DNA of 64,000 bases from Firmicutes bacterium ZOR0006 (GCA_000798955.1 JTLC01000018.1:1-64000), one strand, 5' to 3'; counted from the first letter of the stretch, positions 31,535 to 42,997 are shown. The notes: generated by a model not told the origin, from the letters alone. Made by a program: numbers and translations.

Positions 31535-31565
31535 AATGGGACAGCGTTCTGGGAACGCTGTACCC
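31535..31565 (-). terminator. rpoBC terminator or rpsL leader attenuator
   Basis: GGG-ACAGCGTTC/GAACGCTGT-CCC stem (bulged A) with a TGG-size loop, then TTTGTTTTT starting three bases after the stem on the minus strand. It lies downstream of the str promoter at 31596-31624, so it can stop both rpoBC and new str transcripts. Confidence 0.7.
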
Positions 31566-31595
31566 AAAATTACATTTCTAAGATATGCCTTAGAT

Positions 31596-31624
31596 ATAAT
31601 AACATACCGTATCAGTCATGTCAA
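31596..31624 (-). promoter_or_regulatory. str operon promoter
   Basis: Minus-strand TTGACA (31619-31624), 17 bases, TATTAT (31596-31601) with TGT extension. It begins 22 bases after the rpoC stop and drives rpsL-rpsG. Confidence 0.85.
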
Positions 31625-31645
31625 CGAAGTTATATTAAATTTTGT

Positions 31646-34600
31646 TTAATACATTTCATTGTCATCAATAACTTCATGGAATGAATCTGTTCCTTCAAAT
31701 TGATACACTTCTTCGTTGTCGAATTCATCACGATCCGTTGCATCAAACTCCGTTACTTCTTCAATTTCATTACCATCAGTAACTTCAATTCCTTGGTATT
31801 TACTGAATCCAGTACCTGCTGGAATCAAGTTACCAATAATAACATTTTCTTTCAGCCCAAGTAAGTGGTCTGTTTTTCCTTTAACAGCTGCATCAGTTAA
31901 CACACGTGTTGTTTCCTGGAACGAAGCCGCTGATAAGAATGAATTTGTTTCAATTGAAGCTTTTGTAATTCCAAGTAATACTGGTCGAGCAACTGCTGGG
32001 CGACGTGCACTTAAAATAACTTCATTGTTCAATACAGAATAATCTTGATGATCTAAAAGGACACCTGGTAACGTTGTTGTATCACCAGCATCAACGATGC
32101 GGACTTTACGTAACATTTGACGGACAATAACCTCGATATGCTTATCTTCGATTTCTACCCCTTGTAAACGGTATACTTTTTGAACTTCCATGATGATATA
32201 TGATTGAACTGCTTCAACACCACCAAGTGTTAATAACTCTTTCGGATCAATTGCCCCTTCAGTCAAACGTTGACCAGACTGAACAATATCTCCAACAACA
32301 GCTTTTACACGTGCATTATATGGTGCTTGATATTCAATAATTTCATGTTCATTTTCAACAGTAATTTCTGGACGCTCTTTTGTTGTATCAATAGCAATAA
32401 CTTTTCCATCAATTTGCGACAATAAAGCTTTCCCTTTTGGATTACGTGCTTCAAATAACTCTTGGATACGAGGTAAACCTTGCGTGATATCGCCTCCGGC
32501 TACCCCTCCGGTATGGAAAGTACGCATCGTTAACTGTGTTCCAGGCTCACCGATTGATTGTGCGGCCATAACTCCGACTGCTTCACCAATTTCAACTGAG
32601 TTCCCTGTTGCAAGACTACGTCCGTAACATTTTTGGCAAATTCCATGACGCGTATTACATGTTAATGCAGAACGAATTTCAACTTCTAAAATACCAGCAG
32701 CAATAATTTGCTGTGCTAATTCATCAGTAATCAATTCTCCACGACTCACAATAACTGATTGCGTTTCTGGATGAAGTACTGTTTTTTGAGTGTAACGTCC
32801 GATAATACGATCGTATAAACCTTCAATTTTTTCGCGACCTTCTTGAAGTGCACGAACAGCTAAACCTTTATCCGTTCCACAGTCATGTTCACGGATAATA
32901 ACGTCTTGTGATACATCAACTAAACGACGAGTTAAATATCCTGAATCGGCTGTTTTTAAGGCAGTATCGGCAAGACCTTTACGGGCACCATGGGTAGAGA
33001 TAAAGTACTCTAATACGGTTAACCCTTCACGGAATGAAGACTTGATTGGTAACTCGATCGTTTCACCTTTCGGGTTGGCCATTAATCCACGCATTCCGGC
33101 AAGCTGTGTAAAGTTTGACTTATTTCCACGTGCTCCTGAATCTTGCATCATGAAAATTGGGTTACGTTGATGGTTTGTTTCAAGCTCTTCCATTAATGAA
33201 TCGGCTAATCCACCTTTACCATCTTTGACATCTGCCCAAACTTTGATAACTTGTTGGTGACGTTCGTCATCAGTCATCATCCCACGAGCAAATGATTTCT
33301 CAATTTTCATAACTTTTTTCTCTGCTTCAACAACGAGTTCATTCTTCTTACCATCCAATGTAACTACATCGGCTGCAGCAACTGTCATACCAGCAATTGT
33401 TGAATATTTAAATCCAAGATCTTTCATTGCATCTAACATTTTCGCTGTTTCTGTTGTGCGATACACTTTGAAGACACGAGCGATTAAGGCACCAAGTGCA
33501 CCTTTTTTAAATGGAAGAATTTCTGGGCGTTCTTGAATATTAGCGACAATGTCAGTTCCCATATCCACAAAGTGATAATCCGGCGTTTGATCTTCATCAG
33601 TTTCTTTCGGACTATTAACATAAGGGAAACTTGCAGGCATGATTTCATTGAAAACCAATTTACCGACAGTTGTAATTAAATATTGATTTTGTTGCGATAA
33701 TGTGAATGTTTTATTTTCTAACACTCCAGCTTTAATCGCAATACGGCTGTGAAGTGATACTTCACCAGTTTGGTATGCAATCATCGCTTCATTAAAGCTT
33801 GAGAAAATCGAACCTTCACCATTTGCACCAACATTTTCCATTGTTAAGTAGTAGTTTCCTAATACCATATCCTGAGATGGTGTAACGACTGGTTTTCCAT
33901 CTTTCGGGTTAAGGATGTTGTTTGCAGCAAGCATTAACACGCGTGCTTCCGCTTGAGCTTCTTGACTTAATGGAACGTGAACCGCCATTTGATCCCCATC
34001 GAAATCGGCATTGAAGGCAGTTGTTACAAGTGGATGTAACCGAATTGCTTTTCCTTCAACAAGACGTGGTTCAAATGCTTGAATACCTAAACGGTGAAGT
34101 GTTGGGGCACGGTTTAATAAAACCGGGTGTCCTTGAACAACATCTTCTAATACCGGATAAACCGCCGGATTATGTTGTTCAATCATTTTCTTCGCCATTT
34201 TAATATTCTGTGCCATTTCACGCTCAACTAATTCGTGAATTACGAATGGTTTGAATAATTCAAGCGCCATTTCTTTTGGTAACCCACATTGATAAATTTT
34301 CAATGTTGGACCGACAACGATTACTGAACGTCCTGAGTAGTCAACACGTTTTCCAAGTAAGTTTTGACGGAAACGACCTTGTTTCCCTTTCAGCATGTGT
34401 GAAAGAGATTTTAACGGGCGGTTCCCTGGTCCTGTTACCGGACGTCCACGACGCCCGTTATCAATTAACGCATCGACAGCTTCCTGTAGCATACGTTTTT
34501 CGTTTTGAACAATAATTCCCGGTGCATTTAACTCTAACAGTTTTTTCAAACGGTTATTACGGTTAATAACACGACGGTATAAATCGTTTAAATCTGATGT

Positions 34601-35356
34601 CGCGAAGCGACCACCATCTAGTTCAACCATCGGACGAATGTTCGGTGGAATAACTGGTAGTACATCCATAATCATCCAATCTGGGTTGTTACCAGATTGA
34701 CGGAAAGCTTCAACTACCTCTAAACGTTTAATGACACGTGCACGTTTTTGCCCTTGCGCAGTTTTTAATTCTTCACGTAAAAAGTCAGCTTCAGCATCAA
34801 GATCAATATTTTCTAATAATGTTTTGATTGCTTCAGCACCCATTGCCGCGCGGAAATCACCACCAAAGTGCATAACATTTGTACGATATTCATTTTCGTT
34901 CATTACTTGCTTCAACTGAATATGACGCGCAGCATCTGTATCTGGTGTCACTGTTGTTACAACATATTTTACGAAATAAATAACTTCTTCAAGTTCTTTT
35001 GGTGTCATATCTAAAAGTAATCCCATACGGTTTGGAATCCCTTTAAAATACCAAATATGTGACACAGGTGCAGCTAATTCGATATGCCCCATGCGTTCAC
35101 GACGAACGTTTGATTTTGTTACTTCAACACCACAACGTTCACAGACGATACCTTTGTGGCGAATACGTTTGTATTTCCCACAATGACATTCCCAGTCACG
35201 AGAAGGACCAAAAATGCGTTCGCAGAATAGTCCATCACGTTCTGGTTTTAAGGTACGGTAATTTATTGTTTCGGGTTTTTTAACTTCTCCAAATGACCAA
35301 TCACGAATCATTTCTGGAGAGGCTAAGCCAATTTTCATATAAGCAAACTCTTTCAA
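31646..35356 (-). CDS. rpoC: RNA polymerase beta-prime subunit (TTG start)
   Basis: About 1236 residues. The N-terminal zinc site has [20 protein letters not shown]; the catalytic Mg motif [12 protein letters not shown] is intact in the first half; the second zinc cluster has CDCG-like HDCGTDKG and [11 protein letters not shown]. The C terminus is acidic. The likely start is TTG at 35356 ([11 protein letters not shown]...), eight bases after GGGGG; an ATG at 35338 is a shorter alternative. It follows rpoB by about 20 bases. Confidence 0.97.
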   Translation of the reverse strand: MKEFAYMKIGLASPEMIRDWSFGEVKKPETINYRTLKPERDGLFCERIFGPSRDWECHCGKYKRIRHKGIVCERCGVEVTKSNVRRERMGHIELAAPVSHIWYFKGIPNRMGLLLDMTPKELEEVIYFVKYVVTTVTPDTDAARHIQLKQVMNENEYRTNVMHFGGDFRAAMGAEAIKTLLENIDLDAEADFLREELKTAQGQKRARVIKRLEVVEAFRQSGNNPDWMIMDVLPVIPPNIRPMVELDGGRFATSDLNDLYRRVINRNNRLKKLLELNAPGIIVQNEKRMLQEAVDALIDNGRRGRPVTGPGNRPLKSLSHMLKGKQGRFRQNLLGKRVDYSGRSVIVVGPTLKIYQCGLPKEMALELFKPFVIHELVEREMAQNIKMAKKMIEQHNPAVYPVLEDVVQGHPVLLNRAPTLHRLGIQAFEPRLVEGKAIRLHPLVTTAFNADFDGDQMAVHVPLSQEAQAEARVLMLAANNILNPKDGKPVVTPSQDMVLGNYYLTMENVGANGEGSIFSSFNEAMIAYQTGEVSLHSRIAIKAGVLENKTFTLSQQNQYLITTVGKLVFNEIMPASFPYVNSPKETDEDQTPDYHFVDMGTDIVANIQERPEILPFKKGALGALIARVFKVYRTTETAKMLDAMKDLGFKYSTIAGMTVAAADVVTLDGKKNELVVEAEKKVMKIEKSFARGMMTDDERHQQVIKVWADVKDGKGGLADSLMEELETNHQRNPIFMMQDSGARGNKSNFTQLAGMRGLMANPKGETIELPIKSSFREGLTVLEYFISTHGARKGLADTALKTADSGYLTRRLVDVSQDVIIREHDCGTDKGLAVRALQEGREKIEGLYDRIIGRYTQKTVLHPETQSVIVSRGELITDELAQQIIAAGILEVEIRSALTCNTRHGICQKCYGRSLATGNSVEIGEAVGVMAAQSIGEPGTQLTMRTFHTGGVAGGDITQGLPRIQELFEARNPKGKALLSQIDGKVIAIDTTKERPEITVENEHEIIEYQAPYNARVKAVVGDIVQSGQRLTEGAIDPKELLTLGGVEAVQSYIIMEVQKVYRLQGVEIEDKHIEVIVRQMLRKVRIVDAGDTTTLPGVLLDHQDYSVLNNEVILSARRPAVARPVLLGITKASIETNSFLSAASFQETTRVLTDAAVKGKTDHLLGLKENVIIGNLIPAGTGFSKYQGIEVTDGNEIEEVTEFDATDRDEFDNEEVYQFEGTDSFHEVIDDNEMY

Positions 35357-35379
35357 GGCTCGGACCCCCAATTCTCAAA

Positions 35380-38300
35380 TTATTCTTCTTCTGAATCAGA
35401 AATATCGATTACTTCATCATCGTTATCATAGATACGGACATTAATTCCTAATGACTGTAACTCTTTTATTAACACGCGGAACGATTCTGGAACACCAGGT
35501 TTTGGAATTGGTTTCCCTTTAACAATCGCTTCGTATGTTTTTCCACGACCCATGACATCATCTGATTTAATCGTTAAGATTTCACGTAATGTATTAGCAG
35601 CACCATATGCCTCAAGCGCCCAAACTTCCATCTCTCCGAAACGTTGTCCACCAAATTGAGCTTTCCCTCCAAGTGGTTGTTGCGTTACAAGTGAGTACGG
35701 ACCATTTGAACGAGCATGTAATTTATCATCAACCATGTGTGCAAGTTTGATCATGTACATGACACCAACTGAAACACGGTTATCAAATAATTCACCAGTA
35801 CGTCCATCATATAATTCTGTTTTTCCATCTGGATCCATACCAGCTTCAGCCATCATTGCTTCAAGATCTTCTTGCTTACATCCATCAAAAACTGATGTTG
35901 CAACATGACCTTGTTTTCCAGCAAGAACAAGACGACGAGCGGCCATTCCAAGGTGGATTTCTAAAATTTGTCCAATATTCATACGTGAAGGTACCCCAAG
36001 TGGGTTTAACATGATATCAACTGGCGTTCCATCAGGTAAATAAGGCATATCTTCAATCGGTAAAATACGCGAGATTACCCCTTTATTTCCGTGACGTCCG
36101 GCCATTTTATCTCCTTCAGAGATTTTACGTTTTTGAACGATATAAACACGAACAACTTCGTTTACTCCAGGACTTAATTCATCTCCATTTTCACGTGTGA
36201 AGCGTTTAACATCTAAGATGATTCCGTCTCCACCATGTGGAACATGTAATGAAGTGTCACGAACTTCACGTGCTTTTTCACCAAAGATTGCATGTAATAA
36301 ACGTTCTTCTGGTGATAATTCGGTTACACCTTTTGGTGTTACTTTACCAACAAGAATATCTCCTGCTTTGACTTCAGCACCAACACGGATAATTCCACGA
36401 TCGTCTAAATCTTTACGTGCAACTTCACCGACATTTGGAATATCACGAGTGATTTCCTCAGGTCCTAACTTCGTATCACGACACTCAATTTCATACTCTT
36501 CAATATGAACTGAAGTATATACATCATCTTTGACAAGACGCTCACTCATAATGATAGCATCTTCATAGTTATAACCATTCCATGTCATGAAGGCTACGAC
36601 AACGTTACGACCTAATGCCATCTCTCCTTCATCCATTGAAGAACCATCGGCAATAATTTGACGCGCTTCAACTTCCTCACCTAAGCGAACAATTGGACTA
36701 TGGTTATAGCAAGCACCTTGATTCGAACGTTCGAATTTCGATAATGGATATACGTCTAAATGTCCAACATGATTGCGAATTTTAATTTGACGTGCATCAA
36801 CATATTCAACAGTTCCAGCAGTATGCGCTAAAACCGCAACTCCACTATCGCGAGCAGCAACGTGCTCCATACCAGTTCCAACATAAGCTGCTTCTGGTAC
36901 TAATAATGGTACCGCTTGACGTTGCATGTTGGCACCCATTAAGGCACGGTTGGCATCATCATGCTCAAGGAATGGGATACAAGCTGTGGCAACCGATACG
37001 ATTTGTTTCGGTGATACATCAATTAAATCAAAATCTTTAATTGGATAGTTATCATTCTTTCCACGATGACGTCCAGCCCATTCGCTAATAGTTGGATCAA
37101 TTAAACCTGTTGTTCCATCTAAAGGCATATTGGCTTGGGCAACAATATAGTGGTCCTCTTCATCAGCAGTTACATAAATAATTTGATCACTTACGTATGC
37201 TTGAATTGTTCCATCTTCTAGTGTCACATGATTAATTTTACGATATGGTGTTTGGATGAATCCATATTCATTTAGACGGGCAAATGTCGATAATGTATTA
37301 ATTAAACCGATGTTTGGCCCCTCTGGTGTTTCGATCGGACACATACGCCCATAGTGAGAGTAGTGAACGTCACGAACTTCCATCCCAGCACGCTCACGCG
37401 TTAATCCACCAGGACCTAAAGCTGAAAGACGACGTTTATGCGTTAATTCTGCTAATGGGTTTGTTTGATCCATGAATTGTGATAATTGCGAACTTCCGAA
37501 GAACTCTTTAATTACCGCTACAACTGGACGAACATTGATTAGGCTTTGAGGTGTTAATCCCTCAGTTTCTTGAATCGACATACGTTCACGAACCACACGT
37601 TCCATACGCGTTAAACCGATACGGAATTGGTTTTGTAATAATTCACCAACCGAGCGAATACGACGATTCCCAAGGTGATCAATATCATCATATGTTCCAA
37701 CACCATCGAGCAAGTTAAAGAAATAGCTTACTGATGCAAGGATATCACTGATTGTAATTGAGTGTTCTGTCACACCATAGTTCCCAATAACATTGACAAC
37801 GCGTTCTTGTTTGTCATCAGAATACACCTTAACAACTTGAACCTCAGTCATACGACCATCAATATCGTTTGTCATAACCGCTTGAACATTCGCTCCAGCT
37901 TCAAAAGCAGGGCGTAATTTTTCAATTAAACGACGATCTAAACGTGTTCCAGCTTCAGCTAAAACTTCACCATCTTCACTGATGATTGGTTCCGCTAAAA
38001 TTTTATTGTCTAAACGTTCTAAAACATTCAATTTTTTATTGAATTTATAACGACCAACGCGTGCTAAATCATAGCGTTTGTCATCGAAGAAGCGTGAAAT
38101 GAAAAGGTTCGTCGCTCCATCAATTGTTGCAGGTTCACCAGGACGTAAGCGTTCGTAAATTTGTAACAACGCATTTTCTGTTCCAGATACACCTTCTGGT
38201 GTTTCATTTTGATCTTTCTCAAGAGTATTCAATAAGAAAGTATTATCACCAAATAGATCTAAAATTTGAATATCAGAGCTTAAGCCTAATGCACGTAACA

Positions 38301-38898
38301 ACACTGTTAACGGTAATTTACGCGTACGGTCAATACGAACGTGCGTAATATCTTTGATATCAGTTTCGTACTCTAACCAAGCACCACGGTTTGGAATAAC
38401 TGTTGCACCAAGGCCACGTTTTCCACTTTTGTCGATTGTTTCCGCTAAGTAAACACCAGGTGAACGAACGAGTTGCGAAACAACGACGCGTTCAGCACCG
38501 TTAATAATAAATGTTCCAGCATCTGTCATCAAAGGAATATCTCCCATGAACACTTCTTGCTCTTTCACTTCACCAGTTTCATTGTTATACAGGCGTAAAA
38601 CAGCACGCAATGGGCGTGAATAATTCACATCATGCTCTTTTGCGGCATTGAGTTCATATTTAGGTTGTCCCCAACTATGACTCACATATTCTAAACGTAA
38701 ATTCGCTTCTAATCGTTGGTTTCCTTGGAACCCTTCAATTGGAAAAATATCTTGAAATAATTCTTCAACTCCGTCTGTCACAAACCAATCAAAAGAATCC
38801 TTTTGGATTTCAATTAAATTCGGTAATTCTAGTGATGACTGAATACGCGAAAAATCGCGACGTTCTCTTTGTCCAAATTTTAAAACACGACCAACCAA
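35380..38898 (-). CDS. rpoB: RNA polymerase beta subunit (TTG start)
   Basis: About 1172 residues. The rifampicin region reads [30 protein letters not shown] and appears wild type (quoted here in outline: [14 protein letters not shown]). EGMNIG-type region [15 protein letters not shown] and the C-terminal clamp [10 protein letters not shown] are present, and the tail is acidic. TTG at 38898 aligns with the Bacillus start (MTGQLVQYG versus MVGRVLKFG); the GTG three codons earlier is only one or two bases from AAAAGGAG. Confidence 0.97.
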   Translation of the reverse strand: MVGRVLKFGQRERRDFSRIQSSLELPNLIEIQKDSFDWFVTDGVEELFQDIFPIEGFQGNQRLEANLRLEYVSHSWGQPKYELNAAKEHDVNYSRPLRAVLRLYNNETGEVKEQEVFMGDIPLMTDAGTFIINGAERVVVSQLVRSPGVYLAETIDKSGKRGLGATVIPNRGAWLEYETDIKDITHVRIDRTRKLPLTVLLRALGLSSDIQILDLFGDNTFLLNTLEKDQNETPEGVSGTENALLQIYERLRPGEPATIDGATNLFISRFFDDKRYDLARVGRYKFNKKLNVLERLDNKILAEPIISEDGEVLAEAGTRLDRRLIEKLRPAFEAGANVQAVMTNDIDGRMTEVQVVKVYSDDKQERVVNVIGNYGVTEHSITISDILASVSYFFNLLDGVGTYDDIDHLGNRRIRSVGELLQNQFRIGLTRMERVVRERMSIQETEGLTPQSLINVRPVVAVIKEFFGSSQLSQFMDQTNPLAELTHKRRLSALGPGGLTRERAGMEVRDVHYSHYGRMCPIETPEGPNIGLINTLSTFARLNEYGFIQTPYRKINHVTLEDGTIQAYVSDQIIYVTADEEDHYIVAQANMPLDGTTGLIDPTISEWAGRHRGKNDNYPIKDFDLIDVSPKQIVSVATACIPFLEHDDANRALMGANMQRQAVPLLVPEAAYVGTGMEHVAARDSGVAVLAHTAGTVEYVDARQIKIRNHVGHLDVYPLSKFERSNQGACYNHSPIVRLGEEVEARQIIADGSSMDEGEMALGRNVVVAFMTWNGYNYEDAIIMSERLVKDDVYTSVHIEEYEIECRDTKLGPEEITRDIPNVGEVARKDLDDRGIIRVGAEVKAGDILVGKVTPKGVTELSPEERLLHAIFGEKAREVRDTSLHVPHGGDGIILDVKRFTRENGDELSPGVNEVVRVYIVQKRKISEGDKMAGRHGNKGVISRILPIEDMPYLPDGTPVDIMLNPLGVPSRMNIGQILEIHLGMAARRLVLAGKQGHVATSVFDGCKQEDLEAMMAEAGMDPDGKTELYDGRTGELFDNRVSVGVMYMIKLAHMVDDKLHARSNGPYSLVTQQPLGGKAQFGGQRFGEMEVWALEAYGAANTLREILTIKSDDVMGRGKTYEAIVKGKPIPKPGVPESFRVLIKELQSLGINVRIYDNDDEVIDISDSEEE

Positions 38899-38944
38899 GA
38901 GACTCACTCTCCTTTTTAAATAGTCTTTTTTTAAGTCTTTTCTA

Positions 38945-38980
38945 TTTTTTTGAACACCAAAAAGGGGTCAAAAAATCAGC
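38945..38980 (-). other. Hairpin in the rpoB leader
   Basis: TTTTTTGACCCC/GGTGTTCAAAAAA form an imperfect stem (with one G-T pair) between the rpoB promoter and start. No T run follows on the minus strand. Function unknown. Confidence 0.4.
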
Positions 38981-38988
38981 ACATAGGC

Positions 38989-39025
38989 ATTATACTATAC
39001 TATCAAATTTAATGTTAAAAGTCAA
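38989..39025 (-). promoter_or_regulatory. rpoBC promoter region
   Basis: Minus strand TTGACT (39020-39025) with TAGTAT at 17 bases and a perfect TATAAT (38989-38994) further on, 25 bases away. The exact pairing is uncertain but a promoter here, right after rsmC, is likely. Confidence 0.5.
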
Positions 39026-39028
39026 TGA

Positions 39029-39625
39029 TTATTTCCGCGCTCGAATAATCAAGTAACCTTTCTCTTTTGCCACAATTTCAACTTCTTGAAAAAGTGTTTC
39101 CAACTTCTTCACAGTCGATGCAGCTCCTTGTTTTTTCTGAATAACCACCCACAGCTCACCCGCAGTTTGCAACTGTTGATAACTCTGTTCATAGATTTGA
39201 AAAATAGTTTGTTTACCTGCACGAATCGGTGGATTTGTAATAACCACCTCATACATTTCACTTACTTGATCTAAACAGTGGCTCACAAAACCACTCACTT
39301 TTTCTTTTACACCATTTTTTTCGGCATTCAAAAGCGCCAATCCTAGTGAACGTTCATTCACATCAACCATATCCACTTGCAATCCATACGTTTTCGCAAC
39401 ATAAATCGCAATCGGTCCATATCCACAACCCACGTCAAGCACTTTGCCAGTTTTCCCACTCAAATCAAGAGCCTCTAACAATGTTTTCGTTCCGAAATCA
39501 AGCCCACTCTTAGAGAAGACACCAATATCCGTTTGAAAAGAAAAATGCTGTCCAGCGACCGTGACGGAAATGTGTTGCGGTTTTGAATCAGCATCAAGAT
39601 TATTCGTATAATAGTGTGTCGTCAT
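39029..39625 (-). CDS. rsmC: RsmC-type rRNA guanine-N2 methyltransferase
   Basis: 198 residues. The SAM-binding motif VLDVGCGYGPI and the catalytic NPPIRAGK place it among the short, single-domain class I N-methyltransferases (COG2813, Bacillus YbxB); these are half the size of enterobacterial RsmC. The rplL-ybxB-rpoB neighbourhood is typical of Bacilli. Start at 39625 with GAAAGGTG upstream. Target base is inferred from family. Confidence 0.85.
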   Translation of the reverse strand: MTTHYYTNNLDADSKPQHISVTVAGQHFSFQTDIGVFSKSGLDFGTKTLLEALDLSGKTGKVLDVGCGYGPIAIYVAKTYGLQVDMVDVNERSLGLALLNAEKNGVKEKVSGFVSHCLDQVSEMYEVVITNPPIRAGKQTIFQIYEQSYQQLQTAGELWVVIQKKQGAASTVKKLETLFQEVEIVAKEKGYLIIRARK

Positions 39626-39712
39626 CTTTTTCGCACCTTTCATTTGCACTTTTTCCGAGCTAAAGCCAAAAAGTACAAGTCTACCACTTTATGATGATAC
39701 TTTACAATAATA

Positions 39713-39743
39713 TAAAAAAACCACTTGCCAAGCAAGTGGTTTT
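39713..39743 (-). terminator. Terminator after rplL
   Basis: AAAACCACTTGC/GCAAGTGGTTTT with a short loop, then seven T on the minus strand. It lies 25 bases past rplL. Confidence 0.93.
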
Positions 39744-39768
39744 CTGTTAAAGCACTTTAAGAAATTAA

Positions 39769-40134
39769 TTATTTAACTTCTACAGATGCTCCAGCTTCTT
39801 CTAATTTAGCTTTGATTGCTTCAGCGTCTTCAGGAGAAATGTTTTCTTTGATTGGAGATGGTGTAGCATCAACTAAAGCTTTTGCTTCTTTTAATCCTAA
39901 TCCAGTAAGTTCACGAACTACTTTGATTACTCCGATTTTTGAAGCTCCAGCACCTGTTAAGATAACTGATACTTCAGTTGGTCCAGCAGCTTCAGCAGCA
40001 GCTCCACCAGCTACAGCTACAGGAGCAGCCGCAGTTACACCGAATTCTTCTTCGATAGCTTTAACTAAGTCGTTTAATTCTAAAACAGTCATGTTTTTTA
40101 ATTCTTCAATGAAATTTTCTTTATTGAATGCCAT
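39769..40134 (-). CDS. rplL: 50S ribosomal protein L7/L12
   Basis: 121 residues: N-terminal dimerisation helices ([18 protein letters not shown]), an Ala-rich hinge (about 35-50) and the factor-binding domain ([20 protein letters not shown]). Stalk protein, present in several copies per ribosome. Confidence 0.98.
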   Translation of the reverse strand: MAFNKENFIEELKNMTVLELNDLVKAIEEEFGVTAAAPVAVAGGAAAEAAGPTEVSVILTGAGASKIGVIKVVRELTGLGLKEAKALVDATPSPIKENISPEDAEAIKAKLEEAGASVEVK

Positions 40135-40187
40135 GTCAATATCCTCCTAATTGGAATTGGTTTTTTGTTTTTTGGGTGCTACTGAAA

Positions 40188-40727
40188 TTATTCAGCAGCA
40201 GCTTCAGTTGTTTCAGCGATTGCTTCTTCACCTGATTCTTGTTGCTCAGCGATTGCTTTTGCAACTAATGCCATGTTACGCACTGGAGCTTGTAACACAG
40301 AAAGTAACATTGATAACATACCGTCGCGGTTTGGTAACGATGCTAATTCTTGAATTTTCGCTAAATCAGCTACATTGCCTTCAATGATTCCTGATTTAAT
40401 TTCTAACGCTTCATGCTTTTTCGCGAAATCAGCTAAGATTTTCGCTGGCGCAACTACATCGTCATTACTGAATGCGATTGCGTTTGGTCCAGTTAAAGCA
40501 TCAACTAATCCATCATGTCCTAATTCAACCGCCGCACGACGTACTAAGTTGTTTTTGTACACTTTGAATTCGACACCAGCTGCACGTAATTCGCGACGTA
40601 ATTCAGTCACTTCAGTTACTGTTAGTCCACGGTAGTCAACAACGATTGTTGATTGGCTCGCTTGCATTTTTGCAGCAACCTCAGCAACTAATTGTTGTTT
40701 TTGTTCGATAATCGAAATGTTTGCCAT
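40188..40727 (-). CDS. rplJ: 50S ribosomal protein L10
   Basis: 179 residues. [17 protein letters not shown] and [10 protein letters not shown] mark L10, the anchor of the L7/L12 stalk. The C-terminal helix that binds L7/L12 dimers is present and acidic. It regulates itself through the leader just upstream. Confidence 0.98.
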   Translation of the reverse strand: MANISIIEQKQQLVAEVAAKMQASQSTIVVDYRGLTVTEVTELRRELRAAGVEFKVYKNNLVRRAAVELGHDGLVDALTGPNAIAFSNDDVVAPAKILADFAKKHEALEIKSGIIEGNVADLAKIQELASLPNRDGMLSMLLSVLQAPVRNMALVAKAIAEQQESGEEAIAETTEAAAE

Positions 40728-40740
40728 GTTTGCACCTCCT

Positions 40741-40905
40741 CAGTATAATGTCATTATATGTCACACCAAGTCAGTCGACTCATATAAAAACCCCTGCACC
40801 CGAAGGCGCAAGGGATCAACTTCTTAATCAAGAAAGTCATTCTTACACCTAGGCAGGATTTATGCATATGCACCTGCTGTCTGCGGTATGAACATAATAT
40901 ACTTT
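40741..40905 (-). ncRNA. L10 leader RNA
   Basis: The minus-strand leader between the rplJ promoter and rplJ contains AGCAGGTGC...ATCCTGCCTAGG followed by GTAAGAATGAC, the kink-turn-like core seen in the bacterial L10 leader (RF00557), and ends in an attenuator hairpin. L10(L12)4 binding is known to control rplJL in this way; assignment here is by sequence pattern. Confidence 0.85.
40784..40814 (-). terminator. rplJL attenuator terminator
   Basis: CCCTTGCGCC/GGTGCAGGGG with a TTCG loop, then five T on the minus strand, inside the L10 leader and before rplJ. Confidence 0.88.
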
Positions 40906-40909
40906 TAAA

Positions 40910-40938
40910 ATTATATCAGGTTGTTCACCTAGTGTCAA
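40910..40938 (-). promoter_or_regulatory. rplJL promoter
   Basis: Minus-strand TTGACA (40933-40938), 17-base spacer, TATAAT (40910-40915) with TGA extension: consensus at both hexamers. It begins just before the rplA stop, so the -35 overlaps the 3' end region of rplA. Confidence 0.93.
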
Positions 40939-40941
40939 GAA

Positions 40942-41628
40942 TTATTTCTCAACCGCAACACGAACACCAGGACCCATTGTTGTTGAAACAGCTACATTTT
41001 TCATGTATGTTCCTTTAGCCGCTGATGGTTTCGCGCGAAGTAATGTATTATAGATTGTGTTGAAGTTTTCTACTAATTTCTCAGTATCAAATGAAACACG
41101 ACCGATTGGTACATGAATGTTACCAACTTTGTCAACGCGGTATTCTACTTTACCAGCTTTGATTTCGTTGATTGCTTTTGTTACATCCATAGTTACTGTA
41201 CCAGTTTTAGGGTTTGGCATTAAACCACGTGGCCCTAAAACACGACCTAATTTCCCAACTTCAGCCATCATGTCTGGAGTTGCTACTGCTACGTCGAAGT
41301 CTAACCAACCTTGTTGTACTTTTTGTACAAGGTCAAGATCTCCTACGAAGTCAGCTCCTGCTGCTTCAGCTTCTTTTGCGCGCTCACCGCGTGCGAACAC
41401 AGCGATACGTGCAGTTTTACCAGTTCCGTTTGGTAAAACAACTGCTCCACGAATTTGTTGATCTGCTTGACGAGGATCAACACCTAAACGGAAAGCAACG
41501 TCTACAGAAGCGTCAAATTTAGCTGTATGTGTCTTTTTCGCTAATTCGATAGCTTCAGTTACATTATAAGCTACAGTTGCATCTACTAATTTAGCAGCTT
41601 CAACATATTTTTTACTTTTCTTAGCCAT
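40942..41628 (-). CDS. rplA: 50S ribosomal protein L1
   Basis: 228 residues. [33 protein letters not shown] and [14 protein letters not shown] identify L1, the mobile E-site stalk and classical translational repressor of rplKA. ATG at 41628 with AAAGGAGG upstream; the longer frame is rejected. Confidence 0.98.
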   Translation of the reverse strand: MAKKSKKYVEAAKLVDATVAYNVTEAIELAKKTHTAKFDASVDVAFRLGVDPRQADQQIRGAVVLPNGTGKTARIAVFARGERAKEAEAAGADFVGDLDLVQKVQQGWLDFDVAVATPDMMAEVGKLGRVLGPRGLMPNPKTGTVTMDVTKAINEIKAGKVEYRVDKVGNIHVPIGRVSFDTEKLVENFNTIYNTLLRAKPSAAKGTYMKNVAVSTTMGPGVRVAVEK

Positions 41629-41684
41629 TCTTTTATCCTCCTTTGTGGTAGTGGCGGAAGTAAATCCTCCCACAAAAATCAATT

Positions 41685-41757
41685 CTCGAAAAATCGAGCC
41701 TTAATTTTTAGACAAACGAGCAAATAAGTAACAAGCGGCAATATAAAATTACCGCTT
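41685..41757 (-). other. Two hairpins in the rplK-rplA gap
   Basis: AAGCGGTAA/TTGCCGCTT (41733-41757) and CTCGA/TCGAG (41685-41698) stand in tandem on the minus strand. The second is followed four bases later by TTTTTG. They may attenuate or process the rplK-rplA message. Confidence 0.5.
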
Positions 41758-41786
41758 TCACTTTTTTACTCATGTTGCCATCCTTA

Positions 41787-42212
41787 TTATTCAGCAATAA
41801 GGATACCCATGTTTTTCGCTGTTCCAGCTACGATATTCATCGCTGCTTCAACATCGTTTGCATTTAAATCAGGCATTTTGACTTCAGCAATTTCACGTAA
41901 TTGTTCACGTGTAATTGTTGCTACTTTTGTCGTTTTTGCATTTGAAGAACCTGACGCAATTCCAGCTGCTTTTAATAATAAGCGTGACGCTGGTGGCGTT
42001 TTAGTAACAAATGTAAATGAACGATCATCATAAACAGTAATTTCTGCTGGTACTACCATTCCCATGTTTTCACGTGTTTTTTCGTTGTACTGTGAACAGA
42101 ATTCTTGAATATTGATCCCTACTGGTCCTAAAGCCGTCCCTACCGGTGGAGCCGGAGTTGCTTTACCAGCTTGGAGTTGTAATTTGATAACTCGTTTTAC
42201 CTTTTTAGCCAC
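41787..42212 (-). CDS. rplK: 50S ribosomal protein L11 (GTG start)
   Basis: 141 residues. [20 protein letters not shown] and the rRNA-binding C-terminal domain ([17 protein letters not shown]) are clear. Binds the GTPase-associated centre. GTG at 42212 lies eight bases after AGGAGG and matches the family start; a GTG nine bases upstream overlaps the ribosome site. Confidence 0.98.
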   Translation of the reverse strand: MAKKVKRVIKLQLQAGKATPAPPVGTALGPVGINIQEFCSQYNEKTRENMGMVVPAEITVYDDRSFTFVTKTPPASRLLLKAAGIASGSSNAKTTKVATITREQLREIAEVKMPDLNANDVEAAMNIVAGTAKNMGILIAE

Positions 42213-42243
42213 GAAACACACCTCCTCTTATTTCGTTGTGGTT

Positions 42244-42280
42244 GTAGTGGGTGTTTAAGGTTTCACCCTCCCACTGCTAC
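42244..42280 (-). promoter_or_regulatory. Candidate L1-binding leader stem before rplK
   Basis: On the minus strand GTAGCAGTGGG and CCCACTAC pair across AGGGTGAAACC..., leaving an asymmetric internal loop like the L1 site in 23S rRNA and in known rplK leaders. Pattern-based call. Confidence 0.5.
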
Positions 42281-42347
42281 AAACAGTTTCTAAGCTTACA
42301 CTTTTCACTGCCTTGTATTTGAACTATTCCTAAAATAGCCACGACCT

Positions 42348-42376
42348 ATTCTAGCAAAAATTTCAACTTTTAGCAA
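42348..42376 (-). promoter_or_regulatory. rplKA promoter
   Basis: Minus-strand TTGCTA, 17-base spacer, TAGAAT, downstream of the nusG stop. Confidence 0.6.
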
Positions 42377-42409
42377 TCTCTTTTTCGATTAGAAAATTGT
42401 AAAGAGAGA

Positions 42410-42976
42410 TTAGATTTCTTTTTGAACGTCCGTAAAATCTAGCTCTACTGCTGTTTCACGTCCAAATAAAGTTACTTCCACAGTTACTTTTTCTGTTTCT
42501 GTATTAATTTCTTTCACTCGACCAACTTGCTCAGCAAATGGACCTTCCATGATTTGGACAAGCTCATCAACTTCATAATCAAGTTCAACACTTGTTACTT
42601 GTTGTGCAATTTCTAATAGCGGTGCCACTTCTTCAGGCATCATTGGAATTGGCTTCGCCCCTTGACCATGCGAACCGATAAATCCAGTTACACCTGGTGT
42701 ATTTCGCACAACAAACCACGCATCATCAGTCATAATCATCTCAACTAAAACGTATCCAGGGAAAGTTTTCTTTTCACGTTCTTTTCGTTTACGTCCTTTA
42801 ATCTCAACTTCAATTTCTGTTGGTACAATAACACGGAAAATCTGGTCTTCCATATTCATTGTTTCAATACGCTTTTCTAAGTTTGTTTTTACTTTATTTT
42901 CATAACCTGAATACGTATTAACTACATACCAGTTCGGATTGCTGTATAAATCATCCATTCCTTTGAATTCAGTCAT
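42410..42976 (-). CDS. nusG: Transcription termination/antitermination factor NusG
   Basis: 188 residues. The NGN domain begins WYVVNTYSGYENKVKTNLEKR and has FPGYVLVEM; the KOW domain has VQIMEGPFAEQVGRVKEI. It binds the polymerase clamp. It follows secE by 21 bases with GGAGG upstream. Confidence 0.98.
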   Translation of the reverse strand: MTEFKGMDDLYSNPNWYVVNTYSGYENKVKTNLEKRIETMNMEDQIFRVIVPTEIEVEIKGRKRKEREKKTFPGYVLVEMIMTDDAWFVVRNTPGVTGFIGSHGQGAKPIPMMPEEVAPLLEIAQQVTSVELDYEVDELVQIMEGPFAEQVGRVKEINTETEKVTVEVTLFGRETAVELDFTDVQKEI

Positions 42977-42997
42977 GTTATTTGCCTCCGCTCATCA

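Noticed and set aside
35380-38898. Rifampicin-resistance change in rpoB
   Set aside because: The FMDQ...[10 protein letters not shown] region is the usual wild-type sequence.
39029-39625. Truncated RsmC
   Set aside because: The 198-residue form is the normal single-domain protein in Gram-positives; the N-terminal pseudo-domain of the enterobacterial enzyme is not expected.
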